A stretch of DNA of 64,000 nt from Soonwooa sp032078105 (GCA_046269235.1 JBJZOS010000002.1:248001-312000); one strand, 5' to 3'; shown: positions 51,783 through 61,276, counted from the first letter of the stretch. Translations and numbers: made by a program. The notes: a model not told the origin generated them from the letters alone.

Positions 51783-52417
51783 TCGTATTTATTAAATTTA
51801 TTTCAGGTTGGTTTGATATTTGAAATACTAGTTTCAACGATTACAAATGTAAGATTTCTCTTTATCAAAAGACGAACTTTTCAAACAAAAGATTCCACAC
51901 CGCTACAACAATCATTATCTAACAATTTTATTTATTTAAAAAAGAAAGAATATTGTTATTGTATATTGTAGTTGTGAGTTTTGTGGAAAAGTATTTTTGA
52001 ATTTTTTGATAACATTTAATTTAAAGTCTATTCATATTCTATTAACAATTAAGAAATTTGATTTTCAGTAAATTAAGTTAGTTTTCCACAAATACTGATA
52101 AATATTAATAAGTCTAGATTATGGATATTTTAACTGGGGAAAATATTAGGATTGGCACACTAAAAGTTTTTCAAGTTTGGGAATTGTTTTTCCATTTAAA
52201 AAGTGCAATAAGGAATTTAATTCGAACTAAAAAGAACAATCTCAAGCTAGTTTTCCACATTTGTTTTCGTAGTTTTCCACAGGTTTTGATAGGTAATATT
52301 AACAAAGTATTAATTATCGAGATTTTATTTAGTTATTCTTCTCTTCCGAAGATTATCAATCAACAGAATAATATTAAATTTGTAGAAAATCTATCTAATA
52401 CTATATAAAAGTAAATT
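51783..52417. other. AT-rich 635-bp gap with clustered DnaA-like boxes (oriC candidate)
   Basis: The gap between the divergent pgk and rpiB genes is far longer than usual here and very AT-rich. TTTTCCACA, a one-base variant of the DnaA box, occurs at 51982-51990 (minus), 52082-52090, 52251-52259 and 52273-52281 (plus). Further copies lie outside it at 49613, 50428 and 52573 (minus). No conserved protein is visible; a 95-codon frame at 52121-52408 looks random. The features fit a replication origin, but no search was run. Confidence 0.5.
51844..51870 (-). promoter_or_regulatory. Probable promoter of pgk
   Basis: The minus strand reads TACATTTG at 51851-51844 (perfect TAnnTTTG) with TTTTGA at 51870-51865 in -33 position. 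The leader to the pgk ATG would be about 55 nt. Confidence 0.5.
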
Positions 52418-52849
52418 ATGAAAAAAATAGCTATTGCCGCTGACCATGCAGGTTTTGAATACAAAGAATATTTAAAAGAACAGCTAAAAGATAAATACGA
52501 GATTCAGGATTTTGGTACATATTCTTTGAATTCTGTTGATTATCCAGATTTTGTACATCCTGCGGCTTCTTCTGTGGAAAACGGTGATAACGAACTTGGG
52601 ATTTTGATTTGTGGCAGTGGTCAAGGTGTACAGATTACAGCCAACAAGCATCAACAGATCCGTTGTGCACTAGCGTGGATGCCAGAGATTGCGGCATTGT
52701 CTAGACAACATAATAATGCTAATATGGTCGCTCTTCCAGCAAGATTTATTGCAAAAGAGCTTGCCTTAGAAATCGTTGATAAATTCCTCACTACAGATTT
52801 CGAAGGAGGCCGACATCAGAACAGAGTCAACAAGATTGCTTGTTCTTAA
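52418..52849 (+). CDS. rpiB: Ribose-5-phosphate isomerase B
   Basis: RpiB interconverts ribose-5-phosphate and ribulose-5-phosphate in the pentose phosphate pathway. The 143-residue protein has the N-terminal AADHAGFEYKEYL, the SVDYPDFVHPAA segment and the catalytic loop LGILICGSGQGVQITANK with the base Cys, then RHNNANM-like QHNNANMVALPARF. Length is typical. A possible weak terminator follows at 52856. Confidence 0.95.
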   Translation: MKKIAIAADHAGFEYKEYLKEQLKDKYEIQDFGTYSLNSVDYPDFVHPAASSVENGDNELGILICGSGQGVQITANKHQQIRCALAWMPEIAALSRQHNNANMVALPARFIAKELALEIVDKFLTTDFEGGRHQNRVNKIACS

Positions 52850-52855
52850 TTGTAA

Positions 52856-52889
52856 AAACCTTAGTATTTCTTAAAATATTAAGGTTTAT
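52856..52889 (+). terminator. Possible terminator after rpiB
   Basis: AAACCTTA with TAAGGTTT closes an imperfect AT-rich stem (52856-52889) 7 nt after the rpiB stop. The stem is mostly A-T and the T-tract is poor. Confidence 0.4.
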
Positions 52890-52903
52890 TAATTTTTAAA
52901 CCT

Positions 52904-55048
52904 ATGAAAAGAAATAGAAGCTTAAAAAACGATCAGAAACTCATCGAATTAGGGAGAATTATTCTGCGTTTTATGAACCAAAATACCAACAAAATCTATA
53001 ATTATAAACAGATTGCGAATGGTATAGATTACAAAAATCCAAGACAACGAGAATTGGTTATACAAGCCTTACATCGTCTGCTTGCGAGTGAAAAAATTAA
53101 AGAAACTGAAAAAGGTAAATACATCATCAACTTAAAAATCGAAGGTGCGTTAACGGGTATTATCGATTTTAACCAATCTGGTAACGCTTATGTAAGTGTC
53201 GAAGGTATAGATGATGATATTTTTATCCATCAAAAAAATGTAAAAGATGCGTTACAAGGTGATAAAGTTCTTATTGTAACTTATCATTTTAAAGGCAAAA
53301 AACTAGAAGGCTCTGTTGTTAATGTTCTTGAACGTGCAAAAGATACTTTTGTTGGTACTTTCCAAGATATACCGCACAAAGATTTTGGATTCGTAGTCTT
53401 TGAAAAAAAGAATATGAATACCGATATGTTTATCCCAAAAGATAAAGTACACGACGCCAAAGATGGTGATAAAGTCATCGTTAAAATGATAAAATGGGAC
53501 CAAGGGAGTAAAAATCCTGAAGGCGAAATTATACAAGTTCTTGGAAAACCAGGCGAGCACGAGACCGAAATTCACGCTATATTAGCAGAATACGGACTTC
53601 CCTATAATTTCCCACCAGAAGTTGAAAAAGAAGCTGACGAGATTGATACCAGTATTCGACCTGAAGAAGTTGCAAAACGTTGGGATATGCGTGGTATCTG
53701 TACTTTTACAATAGATCCAAAAGATGCAAAAGATTTTGACGATGCTTTGTCTATACAAAAATTAGAAAACGGAAATTGGCAAATCGGTGTTCATATTGCT
53801 GATGTATCGCATTACGTACGTCCAGGGACTTTGCTAGATGATGAGGCTTACGAGCGCGCAACTTCAGTATATTTGGTAGATCGTGTTGTGCCGATGTTAC
53901 CCGAAGTTTTGAGTAACGGTGTTTGTTCTCTTCGTCCGAATGAGGATAAATATACTTTTTCTGCAGTTTTCGAAATGGATGATTCTGCTAAAGTTAAAAA
54001 ACAATGGTTCGGACGTACTGTAACCCACTCTGACAGACGATTTACTTACGAAGAAGCACAAGAACGTATCGAAAGTAAAGAAGGTGATTATCAAGAAGAA
54101 ATTAATAAACTTGATGATCTTGCAAAAATTCTTCGTGATGAAAGAATTAAAAATGGAGCCATCACTTTTGATAGAAGCGAAGTGAGATTTAACCTCGATG
54201 CAGACGGTAATCCAATAGGTGTTTATTTCAAAATTAGCAAAGATTCTAACCATTTGATAGAAGAATTTATGCTACTTGCCAATAAGAAAGTATCAGAATT
54301 TGTTTCATTAAATAAACGAAACGAACCTTCTCACAATACCTTTATCTATCGTGTTCACGAAGATCCAGATCCAACAAAACTAAATGCATTGCGCGATTTT
54401 GTTGGTAATTTTGGCTACAAAATGAATTTAGCAAATGCTAAAACTACTACCGAATCTATGAACAAGCTTTTGCAAGAAGTCAAAGGAAAAGCTGAAGAAA
54501 ATATGATTGAAACGCTTGCGATGCGAAGCATGAGCAAAGCCAAATATACCACAGAAAGTCTTGGACATTATGGTTTAGGATTCGACTATTATTCGCATTT
54601 TACATCGCCGATTAGACGTTATCCCGATGTTATTGCCCACCGATTATTACAACATTATCTTGATGGTGGTAAGTCTGTTGATGTACAGGAAGTTGAGGAA
54701 AAAGCAAAACATTGCAGTTCTATGGAGCGCCTAGCAGCGGATGCAGAAAGAGACTCTATCAAATACATGCAGGTCAAATTTATGGAGAAGCATGTTGGAG
54801 AATATTTCAATGGGGTTATTTCCGGCGTTTCGGATTTCGGATTCTGGGTAGAGATTCCAGAAAATGGCGCCGAAGGTATGATAAAACTTCGCGACTTAAT
54901 AGACGATTCGTACAGTTTTGATGCAAAGAATTATGCAATAGTTGGTAGCAAAACGGGTAATACTTATCAATTGGGTGATCAAGTCAAGATAAAAGTCATG
55001 AAAGCTAATTTGCTAGCTAAGCAGCTGGATTTCAAGATTATTAATTAA
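52904..55048 (+). CDS. rnr: Ribonuclease R
   Basis: RNase R is a processive 3'-5' exoribonuclease that degrades structured RNA. The 714-residue protein starts with a winged-helix segment (1-65). Cold-shock OB domains follow (about 75-215), then the RNB catalytic domain with DPKDAKDFDDALS (metal-binding Asp residues, near 275), DRVVPMLPE and YSHFTSPIRRYPDVIAHRLL. An S1 domain ends the protein (about 625-710, GVISGVSDFGFWVEI). All expected parts are present. Confidence 0.96.
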   Translation: MKRNRSLKNDQKLIELGRIILRFMNQNTNKIYNYKQIANGIDYKNPRQRELVIQALHRLLASEKIKETEKGKYIINLKIEGALTGIIDFNQSGNAYVSVEGIDDDIFIHQKNVKDALQGDKVLIVTYHFKGKKLEGSVVNVLERAKDTFVGTFQDIPHKDFGFVVFEKKNMNTDMFIPKDKVHDAKDGDKVIVKMIKWDQGSKNPEGEIIQVLGKPGEHETEIHAILAEYGLPYNFPPEVEKEADEIDTSIRPEEVAKRWDMRGICTFTIDPKDAKDFDDALSIQKLENGNWQIGVHIADVSHYVRPGTLLDDEAYERATSVYLVDRVVPMLPEVLSNGVCSLRPNEDKYTFSAVFEMDDSAKVKKQWFGRTVTHSDRRFTYEEAQERIESKEGDYQEEINKLDDLAKILRDERIKNGAITFDRSEVRFNLDADGNPIGVYFKISKDSNHLIEEFMLLANKKVSEFVSLNKRNEPSHNTFIYRVHEDPDPTKLNALRDFVGNFGYKMNLANAKTTTESMNKLLQEVKGKAEENMIETLAMRSMSKAKYTTESLGHYGLGFDYYSHFTSPIRRYPDVIAHRLLQHYLDGGKSVDVQEVEEKAKHCSSMERLAADAERDSIKYMQVKFMEKHVGEYFNGVISGVSDFGFWVEIPENGAEGMIKLRDLIDDSYSFDAKNYAIVGSKTGNTYQLGDQVKIKVMKANLLAKQLDFKIIN

Positions 55049-55132
55049 ACAAAACATAAAGAATTTTTAGTAAAGCTTAATTTAACCTAAGTTTTATTAA
55101 AAATTCTTTTTCTTTGCAAGATACTATAAGCT

Positions 55133-55816
55133 ATGTTAGAACTTATTTTATATGCAATTTTATTAGGGATCATGCTGAGTTTGGTGTTTATCGGACCCAT
55201 TTTTTTCCTTCTTATAGAGACCAGTTTTTCGCGAGGCCCACAACATGCCTTAGCCTTAGACTTTGGGGTGATTACAGCAGATTTGCTTTGCATTGTTGCA
55301 GCTTATTATGCCAGCGCAGATCTGGTAGAATTGATTGATAAACATCCCTCCTTTTATCGAGTCTCAGCACTTCTAATATTTATTTATGGTTGTATTATGG
55401 TTGTATCCAAAACCAAAATGCACATCAAAGGAGAAGAAAAACTCATAGGACGTAATTATTTGAAAACTTTTGCGAATGGTTTTTTACTCAATTTACTTAA
55501 CGTTGGTGTTATACTCTTTTGGTTGGTAACAGTGGTTTCTGTACGCAATCAATATCCAGAAACCGAGAGTTTTATCCTATACATTAGTATTGTTATATTA
55601 ACCTATTTAGGGATAGATTTGGCTAAAATTTTCCTTGCAAAACAATTTCATGATAAACTAACGGAGAAGATTGCCAACTCAATCAGAAAAGGGGTAGGCA
55701 TTATTTTAGTAATTTTCAGTTTCTTCATATTCTTACAAAGTTTTAAAAAATTTAATCAATTTGATAAAAAACTAGAAGAAGCAGAAAAGACCGAAGTTAA
55801 ATACAAACGCAAATAA
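55133..55816 (+). CDS. LysE-family transporter
   Basis: This 227-residue protein has six hydrophobic helices and the LysE/RhtB motif GIMLSLVFIGPIFFLLIETSF near the N-terminus, followed by GPQHALALDFGVITADLLC and the second-half NGFLLNLLNVGVILFW. The family exports amino acids such as lysine or homoserine; the substrate here cannot be told. Its stop overlaps the start of the LD-carboxypeptidase gene (TAATG). Confidence 0.9.
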   Translation: MLELILYAILLGIMLSLVFIGPIFFLLIETSFSRGPQHALALDFGVITADLLCIVAAYYASADLVELIDKHPSFYRVSALLIFIYGCIMVVSKTKMHIKGEEKLIGRNYLKTFANGFLLNLLNVGVILFWLVTVVSVRNQYPETESFILYISIVILTYLGIDLAKIFLAKQFHDKLTEKIANSIRKGVGIILVIFSFFIFLQSFKKFNQFDKKLEEAEKTEVKYKRK

Positions 55817-56751
55817 TGAAATCCATAATCTTACCAGAACGCTTAAAAGAAGGCGATAAAATAGCCATAATATCACCCGCAGGTTCAGTAGAAAAAGAAC
55901 AATTACAATCAACAATAGATCTTATTATCTCGAAAGGTTATGAGCCTGTTTTAGGAAAAAATACCTTGGAAAAATTTCAAGATGGTTACAGTTATGCAGG
56001 AACAGAGCAGCAACGTATTGAGGATATTAATTGGGCTTTTAATGATAAAGATACCAAAGCTATTTGGGCAACACGTGGCGGCTACGGATGTCAACATTTG
56101 TTAGAACATATAAAGCTTAATTATTTCAAAAAACATCCAAAATGGTATATTGGTTATTCTGATAATACCGTCATACAAAGCTTTCTCTTGAAAAAAGGAT
56201 ATGCCAGCATCCATGGACAAACTTTAAAAACCTCTTCTTTTGGTGTAACCCAGGAAAGTTATAAGTTGATATTTGATGTGCTAAAAGGCAAGTCGCTTAA
56301 TTACACTTTAGAAGCTAATAGATTTAATAAAAATGGAAAAACCAATGGTCAACTTGTTGGTGGAAATTTGGCTCTAATCTATGCACTTTTAGGCACCAAA
56401 TATTCTTTCGATTTTAAAGACAAAATTTTGTTTATCGAAGATATTGGCGAAAATTTTTATGCGCTCGATCGGATGTTGATAAGCCTCGAATTGGCTGGTG
56501 TTTTCAAAAAAGTAAAAGGACTAATAGTTGGAGGAATGACCAATATGGGCAAAGAGACCGATAACAAAGCTTATGAAGAAGCTTTTGATCCTTTTGCTTT
56601 GCATTTGGTAGATCATCGCCTAAAGGCTTATAAATTCCCGGTTTTGTACGAATTCCCAAACGGCCATATCCAGGATAATCGTCCTTTAATTATCGGTGCC
56701 GAAGTTTCTTTAAAAGTTGGAAAATCTTCTGAGCTTAATTTTAAACTTTAA
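55816..56751 (+). CDS. LD-carboxypeptidase (peptidase S66)
   Basis: This 311-residue enzyme removes the terminal D-Ala from L-lysyl (or DAP)-D-Ala tetrapeptides in murein recycling. It shows the S66 fold: N-terminal IAIISPAGSVEKEQLQS, the nucleophile Ser in WYIGYSDNTVIQ, and the Glu/His charge relay in LFIEDIGENFYALDRML and YEFPNGHIQDNRPL. There is no signal peptide, so it is cytoplasmic. It overlaps the LysE gene and is 2 nt before yraN. Confidence 0.92.
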   Translation: MKSIILPERLKEGDKIAIISPAGSVEKEQLQSTIDLIISKGYEPVLGKNTLEKFQDGYSYAGTEQQRIEDINWAFNDKDTKAIWATRGGYGCQHLLEHIKLNYFKKHPKWYIGYSDNTVIQSFLLKKGYASIHGQTLKTSSFGVTQESYKLIFDVLKGKSLNYTLEANRFNKNGKTNGQLVGGNLALIYALLGTKYSFDFKDKILFIEDIGENFYALDRMLISLELAGVFKKVKGLIVGGMTNMGKETDNKAYEEAFDPFALHLVDHRLKAYKFPVLYEFPNGHIQDNRPLIIGAEVSLKVGKSSELNFKL

Positions 56752-56753
56752 AA

Positions 56754-57122
56754 ATGGCCGAACATAATGATTTTGGAAAACTAGCTGAAGATGCTGCTTG
56801 TACATTTTTAGAATCCAATTGTTATGACATTTTGGAGCGTAATTTTCGTTTTCTGAAAGCAGAGGTTGACATCATTGCAAAAACCGAAAATACCTTAGTT
56901 ATTGTTGAAGTTAAGGCACGAAGCGATAATCATTTCATCAATCCCGAAGATGCCGTTAACAAAAAGAAAATGCGACTTTTGGTTGCGGCAGCTGACGAAT
57001 ATTCTCAAAGTCTAAAAGAAGATCTTGACGTTAGATTTGATATTATTTCAGTTTTAAAAACAAAACAAAATATTTTGGAAATCAAGCATATCAAAGATGC
57101 TTTTCAAAGTTACGAAATATAA
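56754..57122 (+). CDS. YraN/UPF0102 family protein
   Basis: The 122-residue product is a restriction-endonuclease-fold protein with the family motifs GKLAEDAACTFLESN, AEVDIIAKTENTLVIVEVKAR (acidic Asp and Glu-x-Lys site) and NPEDAVNKKKMRLLV. Members are predicted Holliday-junction-type nucleases; the function is unproven. It is the last gene of the run from rnr and ends at a wobble-paired terminator. Confidence 0.92.
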   Translation: MAEHNDFGKLAEDAACTFLESNCYDILERNFRFLKAEVDIIAKTENTLVIVEVKARSDNHFINPEDAVNKKKMRLLVAAADEYSQSLKEDLDVRFDIISVLKTKQNILEIKHIKDAFQSYEI

Positions 57123-57151
57123 AAAGTTTCGAAAATTCTCGGAGCTTTTTT
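57122..57151 (+). terminator. Rho-independent terminator after yraN
   Basis: AAAAGTTTCGA (57122-57132) pairs with TCGGAGCTTTT (57139-57149), with two G-U pairs, and runs into further T residues. Confidence 0.7.
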
Positions 57152-57238
57152 GTTAGTATTTTGTCAATTTTTGCTTTAACTGAGATTTTCTTTGATAAAA
57201 TTACCAAAATGCCTTCCCAATTAAATGCTTAAAAAGTT

Positions 57239-58228
57239 TTAGTAAGACTTCAATAATTTATTAACAAACTCACGTGCTTCAGAGCTTGGATTAGCCAATA
57301 ATTCTGAAGCGTTTTTTTTATGTTCATTAAAAGCATCCTCCAAATGTTGATCTTTTTTGGTTTGTTCTAAAATATAAGCTTGCACCCAATATTGAAAACG
57401 CTTTTCGCCTTGTAACTGTCGAACTTTCTCAAAGCGTCCACTAGATTTTTTTAGACAAATAAAATCATCAATCTTTTCGTATACCTTCTCTAGACCTTGA
57501 TGGTTAAGCGCTGAACCAAGTAAAATTGGTACTTTCCAATCTTTTTCTTTTGGTGGCATAAATTGAAGTGCACGCGTAAGTTCTAACTTAGTATTTTTGG
57601 CTTGTTGAAGATTCTCCTCCGACACTTTATTAATGAAAATAAGGTCTACCATTTCCATAATACCGCGTTTGATGCCTTGCAACTCGTCGCCGCCACCGAT
57701 AATTTTTAAGAACAAAAAAACATCAGAAATATCGGCAACCAAAACTTCGCTCTGCCCCACTCCAACGGTTTCTATCATGATATAATCATAGCCAGCAGCT
57801 TCGCAAATTAACATGGTCTCAAAAGTGGCATTGGCAACGCCACCCAGAAATCCAGAACTTGGACTTGGACGGATAAATGCGTTAGGATCTTTGGCGAGAT
57901 CTTCCATTCTGGTCTTATCACCGAGAATACTTCCCTTGTTAATCGCCGAACTAGGATCAATTGCAAGTACAGCCACTTTTTTTCCGTTCTTGATGGCGAG
58001 TTGTCCAAAATTTTCAATAAAGGTCGATTTTCCTGCTCCAGGGACGCCTGTAATACCAACTCGAATTGATTTTCCAGTTAATGGCATAATCGCTTTGAGA
58101 AGTTGCTCGGCTTTTTCGCGATGCGCCAACTTCTTACTTTCAACCAAAGTTATCGCCTTAGCTATCAATCTTTTATCACCAGATTTTATACCTTTAACTA
58201 AAGTTTCTAAGGATATTTCAACGCTCAT
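57239..58228 (-). CDS. meaB: Methylmalonyl-CoA mutase-associated GTPase MeaB
   Basis: MeaB is the G3E GTPase chaperone that protects and reloads adenosylcobalamin in methylmalonyl-CoA mutase. The 329-residue protein has Walker A GVPGAGKSTFIE (about 59-70), switch region DPSSAINKGSILGDKTRM, IETVGVGQSE and the base-specificity motif FINKVSEEN. The mutase gene lies 0.9 kb upstream on the same strand with two unrelated plus-strand genes between, so the pair is linked but not one operon. Confidence 0.95.
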   Translation of the reverse strand: MSVEISLETLVKGIKSGDKRLIAKAITLVESKKLAHREKAEQLLKAIMPLTGKSIRVGITGVPGAGKSTFIENFGQLAIKNGKKVAVLAIDPSSAINKGSILGDKTRMEDLAKDPNAFIRPSPSSGFLGGVANATFETMLICEAAGYDYIMIETVGVGQSEVLVADISDVFLFLKIIGGGDELQGIKRGIMEMVDLIFINKVSEENLQQAKNTKLELTRALQFMPPKEKDWKVPILLGSALNHQGLEKVYEKIDDFICLKKSSGRFEKVRQLQGEKRFQYWVQAYILEQTKKDQHLEDAFNEHKKNASELLANPSSEAREFVNKLLKSY

Positions 58229-58289
58229 CTTGAGAATTTGGAATGTTTATAAATTGTTTTTTAATCTGAGTAGTTTCAGGTTTATTTTA

Positions 58290-58297
58290 TAAATTTG
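58290..58297 (+). promoter_or_regulatory. Probable -7 box of the cytochrome c gene
   Basis: TAAATTTG is a perfect TAnnTTTG box 23 nt before the start codon. The -33 region is not clear. Confidence 0.4.
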
Positions 58298-58320
58298 AAA
58301 TAACTCAAAGATCAAAAATA

Positions 58321-58614
58321 ATGAAAAAATACCTATATACTTCCGTTTTTGCTTTGACTTTGGTTTATTCTTGTGCCTCACAAAATGGTGCAAATAGTCA
58401 AGGAAGTTCTTATGGTGTGACTAATGAACAAATGGCAACGGCAGAAACATTGTATGATGCAAGATGCGGAAAATGTCATGATTTGCCAGCAACAACAGAT
58501 CATACAGCCAGCGAATGGAAACCAATTATCGAAAGAATGGCGCCAAAAGCGAAACTGACTGCCGAGGAAGCAACTTGGTTGCTAGCTTATGTAAGTGCCA
58601 ATGCAAAAACCTAA
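58321..58614 (+). CDS. Small cytochrome c-like lipoprotein
   Basis: A 97-residue product has a lipoprotein signal (lipid Cys18 in VYSC) and one haem c site Cys49-Gly-Lys-Cys52-His53, with Met72 in IERMAPKA as the likely axial ligand. After the leader it is a minimal class I cytochrome domain, so it is probably an electron carrier tethered to a membrane facing the periplasm. Partner oxidases or reductases are not in this window. Confidence 0.88.
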   Translation: MKKYLYTSVFALTLVYSCASQNGANSQGSSYGVTNEQMATAETLYDARCGKCHDLPATTDHTASEWKPIIERMAPKAKLTAEEATWLLAYVSANAKT

Positions 58615-58699
58615 ACCCAATCACATTTTTATATTAAACGGAACGCGTTTTTCAGCAATGGAAAGCGTGTTTTTTATTAATTTTGAAAAAATAAATTTT

Positions 58700-59101
58700 A
58701 TGAGAAAACTTCTTTTCAGCTTTTTAGTTTTAAGTGCTATCGCTTGTAAAAAAGAAAATTCTACAACAATAGACGTGACAACTAAAGTTGTAAAAACTTG
58801 TAAATCATTTGATTTTGAAAAGAAAATTTTAGAACTTGATGAAATAGAAACGCAAGCAAAATATCTTGATTCTTTGACAAAAGGCAAAGGAAGAATAGCC
58901 TTTATGGTAGATAGTACAAAGGTGGATAAGCATTGGGACTACTCTATTTCTGTAGGATATAATGGTCCTGATCGTTTTGAAACTTATCATATTTTTGAAG
59001 CTTCAAGCAACTTATGTGATTCATTAAAAGTAATAGACGCTGTTAGCGGCGAAACCATGTCGATTAAAAAATGGCAAGGTCAAAAAACTCTAAATAAATA
59101 A
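58700..59101 (+). CDS. Lipoprotein of unknown function
   Basis: The ATG at 58700 gives 133 residues with a lipoprotein signal (FSFLVLSAIAC, lipid Cys16); a longer frame overlapping the cytochrome gene is not supported by a signal peptide. The mature protein has a helix with EIETQAKYLDSLTKGKG and then beta strands (HWDYSISVGYNGPDRFETY), ending in a small alpha/beta domain. No family was recognised. The terminator at 59102 follows. Confidence 0.7.
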   Translation: MRKLLFSFLVLSAIACKKENSTTIDVTTKVVKTCKSFDFEKKILELDEIETQAKYLDSLTKGKGRIAFMVDSTKVDKHWDYSISVGYNGPDRFETYHIFEASSNLCDSLKVIDAVSGETMSIKKWQGQKTLNK

Positions 59102-59129
59102 AAAATCTTCAGGTATTCCTGAAGATTTT
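59102..59129 (+). terminator. Rho-independent terminator
   Basis: AAAATCTTCAGG (59102-59113) pairs with CCTGAAGATTTT (59118-59129) around TATT, followed by CTTTTC. It also lies after the convergent mutase gene. Confidence 0.88.
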
Positions 59130-59155
59130 CTTTTCAATATATTTAATAAACGTGA

Positions 59156-61276
59156 TTATTTAACCAGCATTTTTTCTAAAATTTCTACGGCACATTTGGG
59201 AAGATTAGTTCCTGGACCAAAAATATGATCGGCGCCGTTAGCATACAAAAATTCGTAATCTTGCTGCGGAATAACACCGCCAACAACCACTGTAATATCT
59301 TCTGCGCCCAGCTTTTCTAATTCTTCAACAACTTGTGGTACAAGGGTTTTGTGTCCTGCTGCCAAAGATGAAACACCTAAAATATGAATATCATTTTCGA
59401 TGGCTTGTTTTGCAACCTCTTCTGGCGTTTGGAACAATGGCGCAACATCCACGTCAAATCCCATATCAGCAAAAGCTGTCGCGACAACTTTGGCACCACG
59501 ATCGTGGCCATCCTGCCCCATTTTTGCCACCATAATTCTTGGACGACGTCCTTCCTCTTCCTCGAATTTTTCGGTTAATTTTACCGCTTTATCGAAGTAT
59601 TCATTTTTACCAGCATTCATAGCATATACACCAGAAATAGTTTTGATATTGGCTTTGTAACGACCAAAGCTTTCTTCCATCGCGTCCGACATTTCACCCA
59701 AAGTAACACGACGACGTGCCGCCTCAATACATAAAGCTAGAAGATTACCTTCTGTCGTTTTTGTGGACTGACGAATTTGCTGCAAGATATCGTCAACAGC
59801 AGCATGATCACGCGTTGCTTTGATGTTGTTAAGTCTTTCGATTTGCTTTTGACGAACCACAGAATTATCAATATCCAAAATCTCAATATCTTCTTGTTTT
59901 AACTGAGATTTAAATGAGTTAACACCAATGATAAATTCTTCTCCACTATCAATTTTAGCTTGTTTAATGGCGGCAGCTTCCTCAATTCTCATTTTTGGAA
60001 TTCCTGCTTCGATCGCTTTTGTCATCCCGCCTTCTTTCTCCACCTCATCGATGTACTTCATCGCTTCTTCAATCATCTGTTGCGTCAAAGCTTCCACCAG
60101 ATCACTACCACCCATTGGATCGACCACATCGCAAATTCCGCTTTCTTGCTGAAGGATAATCTGCGTATTTCTGGCGATTTTCGCCGAATAATCGGTTGGC
60201 AGCGCAATTGCCTCATCCAAGGCATTGGTGTGCAAAGATTGCGTTCCTCCCAAAGCCGATGATAAAGCTTCAATCGCAGTTCTTGTAATATTATTAAATG
60301 GCTCTTGCTCTGTTAAACTCCATCCAGAAGTTTGAGAATGTGTTCTTAGAGCCAAAGATTTTTGATTTTGAGGATTGAACTGTGTTAAAAGATTTGCCCA
60401 AATATAGCGTGCTGCGCGCATCTTCGCGATTTCCATAAAGTGATTCATCCCGATTGCCCAGAAAAACGATAAACGTGGTGCAAAATCATCAACATTCATC
60501 CCAGCTTTTATCCCTGTTCTAACGTATTCTAGACCATCAGCAAGTGTGTAAGCCATTTCTAAAACTGGCGTTGCACCTGCTTCTTGCATGTGATAACCTG
60601 AAATTGAAATAGAATTAAATTTTGGAATATTTTTAGACGTGTATTCAAAAATATCAGCAATAATTTTCATGGATGGCGTTGGTGGATAAATGTAGGTATT
60701 ACGCACCATAAATTCCTTCAAAATATCGTTCTGAATAGTTCCTGAAAGTTTGTCTTGAGCAACGCCTTGCTCTTCAGCCGCAACAATATAGAATGCAAGA
60801 ATCGGCAAAACCGCACCATTCATCGTCATTGAAACCGAAATTTCATCCAAAGGAATTTGATCGAACAAAATTTTCATATCCTCGACGGAATCTATTGCTA
60901 CACCTGCTTTTCCGACATCTCCTACCACTCTTGCGTGATCCGAATCATAACCCCGGTGCGTTGCCAAATCGAAAGCCACAGACAATCCTTTTTGTCCGGC
61001 TGCCAAGTTTCTTCTGTAGAAAGCATTAGATTCTTCTGCTGTCGAAAAGCCTGCGTATTGACGAATTGTCCAAGGTTTTTGCACATACATCGTCGAATAA
61101 GGCCCACGCAAATAAGGCGCAATCCCGGCAGAATATGATTTTTCGGTTAAATTTTGAGAATCGTAAGCTGTGTACGAAGATTTTAGTTGAAGTCCATCTT
61201 TTTCGAAATAGTAGATTTTTGGCTCGGTATACTGAATATTGAAATCAGGCTTTGTCGCCTTTATGACTTGTCGCAT
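59156..61276 (-). CDS. Methylmalonyl-CoA mutase, large (catalytic) subunit
   Basis: The enzyme interconverts methylmalonyl-CoA and succinyl-CoA with adenosylcobalamin. The 706-residue protein has the CoA-binding barrel (RQYAGFSTAEESN, GLSVAFDLATHRGYDSDHARV, SGYHMQEAGATPVLEMAYTL) and the C-terminal B12 domain with DGHDRGAKVVA (the His is the lower Co ligand), GVSSLAAGH and VVVGGVIP. This is the catalytic chain, complete in itself; no small-subunit gene lies on either side in the window. MeaB is encoded nearby. Confidence 0.96.
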   Translation of the reverse strand: MRQVIKATKPDFNIQYTEPKIYYFEKDGLQLKSSYTAYDSQNLTEKSYSAGIAPYLRGPYSTMYVQKPWTIRQYAGFSTAEESNAFYRRNLAAGQKGLSVAFDLATHRGYDSDHARVVGDVGKAGVAIDSVEDMKILFDQIPLDEISVSMTMNGAVLPILAFYIVAAEEQGVAQDKLSGTIQNDILKEFMVRNTYIYPPTPSMKIIADIFEYTSKNIPKFNSISISGYHMQEAGATPVLEMAYTLADGLEYVRTGIKAGMNVDDFAPRLSFFWAIGMNHFMEIAKMRAARYIWANLLTQFNPQNQKSLALRTHSQTSGWSLTEQEPFNNITRTAIEALSSALGGTQSLHTNALDEAIALPTDYSAKIARNTQIILQQESGICDVVDPMGGSDLVEALTQQMIEEAMKYIDEVEKEGGMTKAIEAGIPKMRIEEAAAIKQAKIDSGEEFIIGVNSFKSQLKQEDIEILDIDNSVVRQKQIERLNNIKATRDHAAVDDILQQIRQSTKTTEGNLLALCIEAARRRVTLGEMSDAMEESFGRYKANIKTISGVYAMNAGKNEYFDKAVKLTEKFEEEEGRRPRIMVAKMGQDGHDRGAKVVATAFADMGFDVDVAPLFQTPEEVAKQAIENDIHILGVSSLAAGHKTLVPQVVEELEKLGAEDITVVVGGVIPQQDYEFLYANGADHIFGPGTNLPKCAVEILEKMLVK

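Noticed and set aside
52121..52408. A 95-codon plus-strand frame in the pgk-rpiB gap.
   Set aside because: Its composition follows the AT-rich DNA (Asn/Ile/Lys/Phe), it spans the DnaA-like boxes, and it shows no domain or start signal.
57813..58292. A 159-codon frame opposite meaB.
   Set aside because: It is antisense to the well-supported meaB and contains no recognisable motif.
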